DNA of 64,000 nucleotides, taken from contig JACSVZ010000007.1 in NCBI GenBank assembly GCA_014706295.1, positions 1,528,543-1,592,542 of the forward strand, given 5' to 3'. The notes under the pieces are model-generated. The model did not search any database, had not been told where the DNA came from, and saw only the letters and a program-made list of their open reading frames with translations. Made by a program: the position numbers and the translations under genes. The DNA is from Lycocorax pyrrhopterus obiensis. Lineage: Eukaryota; Chordata; Aves; Passeriformes; Paradisaeidae. Shown here piece after piece: positions 62,101 through 64,000 of the stretch. Numbering within the stretch: position 1 is the first letter of the stretch; every line of letters begins with the position of its first letter.

Positions 62101-63518
62101 GTTGCATTAAGGGTGAAATCTGTTGGTGGCTGGGAAGTGAGGGTTAACAGGGCGATGGATTCAGTCATGGAAAAAGTAAAGGAGGACAGCAATGACACAC
62201 TCATGGGCAATCCAAAATCAAATCCAGGTCCAGCTCTGGTTCCTAAACATGCTTGGACCTGTCTCTGACTTTGCTTTCCTCTACCCTCCTCTAGCTCCAG
62301 GCAACCTGCAACGTGGAGCAGTCGCTGTTCAATGACTGGTTCACTGGGCACCTCAACTTCCAGATTGAGCATCAGTGAGTACTCACCCCAAGAGTGAATT
62401 TTGTTTCCCCTCATCCTTTCTTAAAATATTCTTCCTTCTCTCTCTTTTTTTTTTTCCTTCCCTATTCTTTTTTTGCTCTGAGTTCTACAAATAGTTGTGG
62501 GGCACGAATGAGTTTGTCTTTAAAAACTGAAACCCCTAAAGAGAATCATGTAATTCAAAACTTTCACTGGATCCACAGGATGACAAGAGAAAATGGAACA
62601 TGGGTAGGGATCCATGCAAGGACAGCAAGAGGGTCAATCCCAAACAGTAGGTTTTGAGGATCAGTGGAAATGTCCTGGTTAAAGCACCTGGTTTTAGTCT
62701 GCCACAGGAGTTTAAAGCCACCTCTGTTGATTATTTATGCTGTGACTCTATAGAGTGAGATATGCAAGGATGAAGGATGGGCTCATCTCCTCTGTGCTAT
62801 GCAGATGGCTACTTCTGGGAAAAAAGGGAGGGAGGAGAGTAGTTTCTTCCATAAGCATCATTTAATTTAGAGACAAACTGTGGAAAAGAACAGAGGGGGA
62901 AAGCAGGGAATTCCTACGAGTTCCTTGTGCTAAAAGCACCTCAGGGGGAAAAGAGCTGGGAACAGCTCCAGAGCCTGCTAATTGTGAGCTGGGTGATCCT
63001 TGGGAAGCACTAATGACAAGGATTTTTTAGGAAGCTTGCCTGTCTCCTGTTCACAGCCTATTCCCCTCCATGCCACGGCACAACTACTGGAAGGTGGCCC
63101 CTCTGGTGAAGTCCCTGTGTGCCAAGCACGGCATTGAGTACCAGTGCAAGCCTCTGCTCACGGCCTTCGCAGACATCGTGCAGTGAGTAAAAATAACCCC
63201 CCCCCAAAAATGCAGGAGGATGCAGGAGAAACTGGAATCCTAAGAGCAAGAGATGTCTTGCTCTCCTTTTACCCTCTTGGGCACATGGTGACTCGTGGGG
63301 ATGGTGCTGTGCAGGGCTGAGTTGGACTCCATCCTTGTGGGTCTCTCCCAACTCAGCTTGTTCTGGGATTCTGGGAAATGAGCATGGGGAAAACCCCATT
63401 CCCTTGTCCCCAGCAACACTCCCCTGAGCAGCCCTGCAAAGTGTCCTCTCTTTCTCTCTCTCCCAGCTCCCTGAAGAACTGGGGAGAGCTCTGGCTCGAT
63501 GCCTACCTGCACAAATAA
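55750..63518 (+). CDS. FADS1-like desaturase, copy C (12 exons, 456 aa)
   Basis: Exons: 55750-55989, 57490-57600, 58336-58533, 58912-59013, 59161-59289, 60138-60198, 60865-60941, 61198-61295, 61934-62030, 62295-62374, 63057-63182, 63467-63518; 1371 nt, open throughout. Start taken at MAPPGGGG; an upstream in-frame ATG at 55645 would add 35 Gly/Ala-rich residues. It keeps HPGG, the AFH heme ligand, box I HDLGH, box II HSQHH, box III QIEHH and the DAYLHK end, with FADS1-type SVELG. Oddities: the segment before box II reads [11 protein letters not shown], replacing the usual WWNH. Exon 4 ends in Ile (MCHLI), where Lys is usual. After HPGG it reads [13 protein letters not shown] where FADS1 has [13 protein letters not shown]. 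Exon 8 diverges after [13 protein letters not shown]. Exons 1 and 11 are almost identical to those of FADS1 while other exons are not. A probable active desaturase of unknown selectivity. Confidence 0.9.
56225..56640 (+). mobile_element. CR1 LINE fragment, the longest in the window
   Basis: Sense CR1 from the 'gctggagcacctctgc' segment through 'gggactttggacaaggg', 'aactttgaactcaaagaggg', 'gatgagggtggtgaaacg', 'gcacaggtcgcccgg', to 'ccaacccaaaccattctgtg' and the GATTCTTA end. The body has diverged and lacks the usual splice-like 5' part. Confidence 0.9.
57289..57352 (-). mobile_element. Short CR1 fragment
   Basis: 'gggacaccttcctctagacc', 'caacctggccttggacactt', 'ccaggaatggagtg': reverse-complement CR1 internal to the 3' end. 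Confidence 0.75.
57371..57437. repeat. AT-rich (ATA/AAT)n and (ATT)n tract
   Basis: Runs of aataataataacaacaataa, then ttattattattattattac, with a small inverted symmetry. Lies just upstream of exon 2 of copy C. Confidence 0.85.
58571..58592 (+). repeat. (CA)n microsatellite
   Basis: Eleven CA units in the intron after exon 3 of copy C. Confidence 0.95.
63300..63376 (+). mobile_element. CR1-like 3' end fragment
   Basis: 'gggctgagttggactccatc', 'cttgtgggtctctcccaac', 'ttctgggattctggg' resembles a CR1 subfamily 3' end. Lies in the last intron of copy C. Confidence 0.6.
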
Positions 63519-64000
63519 AGGACAAGGCTCGGTGCTACCATTCACAGCCTGCCACGACTGCATTCCCAGCAAGCTGAGGGGCAGGGACCAACAAGGGACT
63601 CTCTGGCAGGAGAAAGTGAGTAAGGACTGAGGGATACAATTCCAATAGGGATGAAGCTGCCTGAATTTTTCTTCTGTTTTTTCCTGGGGTTTTGGTTCAG
63701 ATATGTTAAGAGTGGGCAGGGCAAGCGGAAGGTGAATTGTCAGAAGAGGGAGGAGCTCTTTGCTGACTGAGTCTGAGCATTTCTGAGCCTGGGCATGGGC
63801 TCAAGTCAGATCACGGACTGGTGCAGCTGCACACACTTAACTTCATGTCAGAGTCCTCTGACCACGGGGTTTTTTTTGTTTTCCTCATGTGGAGGGTTTA
63901 ATGCTTGATACAGCATTCGCTTAGTTGAATTTGAAACTGCAAAGGATTTTGGATTAACATGGTGTTCCAGCAATGTGCTTAAACCACAATAAATTAGGAT
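63519..64000 (+). other. 3' UTR of copy C
   Basis: Follows the TAA stop at 63516-63518. One AATAAA overlaps the stop codon itself (63514-63519) and is unlikely to be used. The next is at 63988-63993, so the transcript probably ends just beyond the window. Confidence 0.55.
63988..63993 (+). terminator. Probable poly(A) signal of copy C
   Basis: Canonical AATAAA about 470 bp after the stop, a normal 3' UTR length. The cleavage site would fall at or past the right edge. Confidence 0.5.

Larger units (their letters stand above)
57601..63466 (+). other. Remaining longer copy C introns
   Basis: Introns above 300 bp: 57601-58335, 58534-58911, 59290-60137, 60199-60864, 61296-61933, 62375-63056; the last intron (63183-63466) is shorter. 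They hold a CA repeat (58571-58592) and a CR1 3' end (63300-63376). Nothing else recognised. Confidence 0.65.

Noticed and set aside
63514..63519. AATAAA overlapping the copy C stop codon
   Set aside because: Use would leave essentially no 3' UTR. A better placed signal lies at 63988.

Overview
The window is vertebrate nuclear DNA, most likely from a bird. It has spliced vertebrate genes, many 5'-truncated CR1 (chicken-repeat-1) retrotransposon pieces in both orientations, compact introns and CpG-rich promoters. I see no bacterial or viral gene, no tRNA or rRNA, and no CRISPR array. CR1 also occurs in other reptiles, so 'bird' is an inference from CR1 density and compactness. I cannot name the species.

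The coding content is one gene family: front-end fatty acid desaturases (FADS), each a cytochrome b5 domain fused to a three-histidine-box membrane desaturase. The first two coding exons of FADS2 (delta-6 type) lie on the minus strand (ATG at 4711) and the rest runs off the left edge. About 7.7 kb away, head to head, is a complete plus-strand FADS1 (delta-5 type, 12445-19783, 442 aa). Two further complete plus-strand FADS1-like genes follow in tandem: copy B (28931-37845, 448 aa) and copy C (55750-63518, 456 aa). All three plus-strand genes have 12 coding exons of matching length and phase. The only differences are exon 1 (198, 219 and 240 bp) and exon 6 of copy B (58 instead of 61 bp). I read every exon through its splice sites, and all three frames stay open to a terminal stop.

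Layout: 1-4711 FADS2 exons 1-2 and introns; 4712-12444 divergent intergenic region with a CpG-rich promoter, about 700 bp of near-continuous pyrimidine sequence, and several CR1 pieces; 12445-19783 FADS1; 19784-28930 3' region and spacer; 28931-37845 copy B; 37846-55749 an 18 kb gene-free spacer; 55750-63518 copy C; then its 3' UTR with a poly(A) signal at 63988.

FADS2 and FADS1 normally act in turn in long-chain polyunsaturated fatty acid synthesis in the endoplasmic reticulum (delta-6, elongation, delta-5). The two extra copies keep all three iron-binding histidine boxes and the b5 heme ligands. Copy B has lost several otherwise conserved histidines between boxes I and II, and copy C has lost the conserved Asn-His just before box II. 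These copies could have changed substrate or regioselectivity. The strongest evolutionary signal is patchy near-identity between FADS1 and copy C in exon 1 and exon 11 only, which suggests gene conversion.
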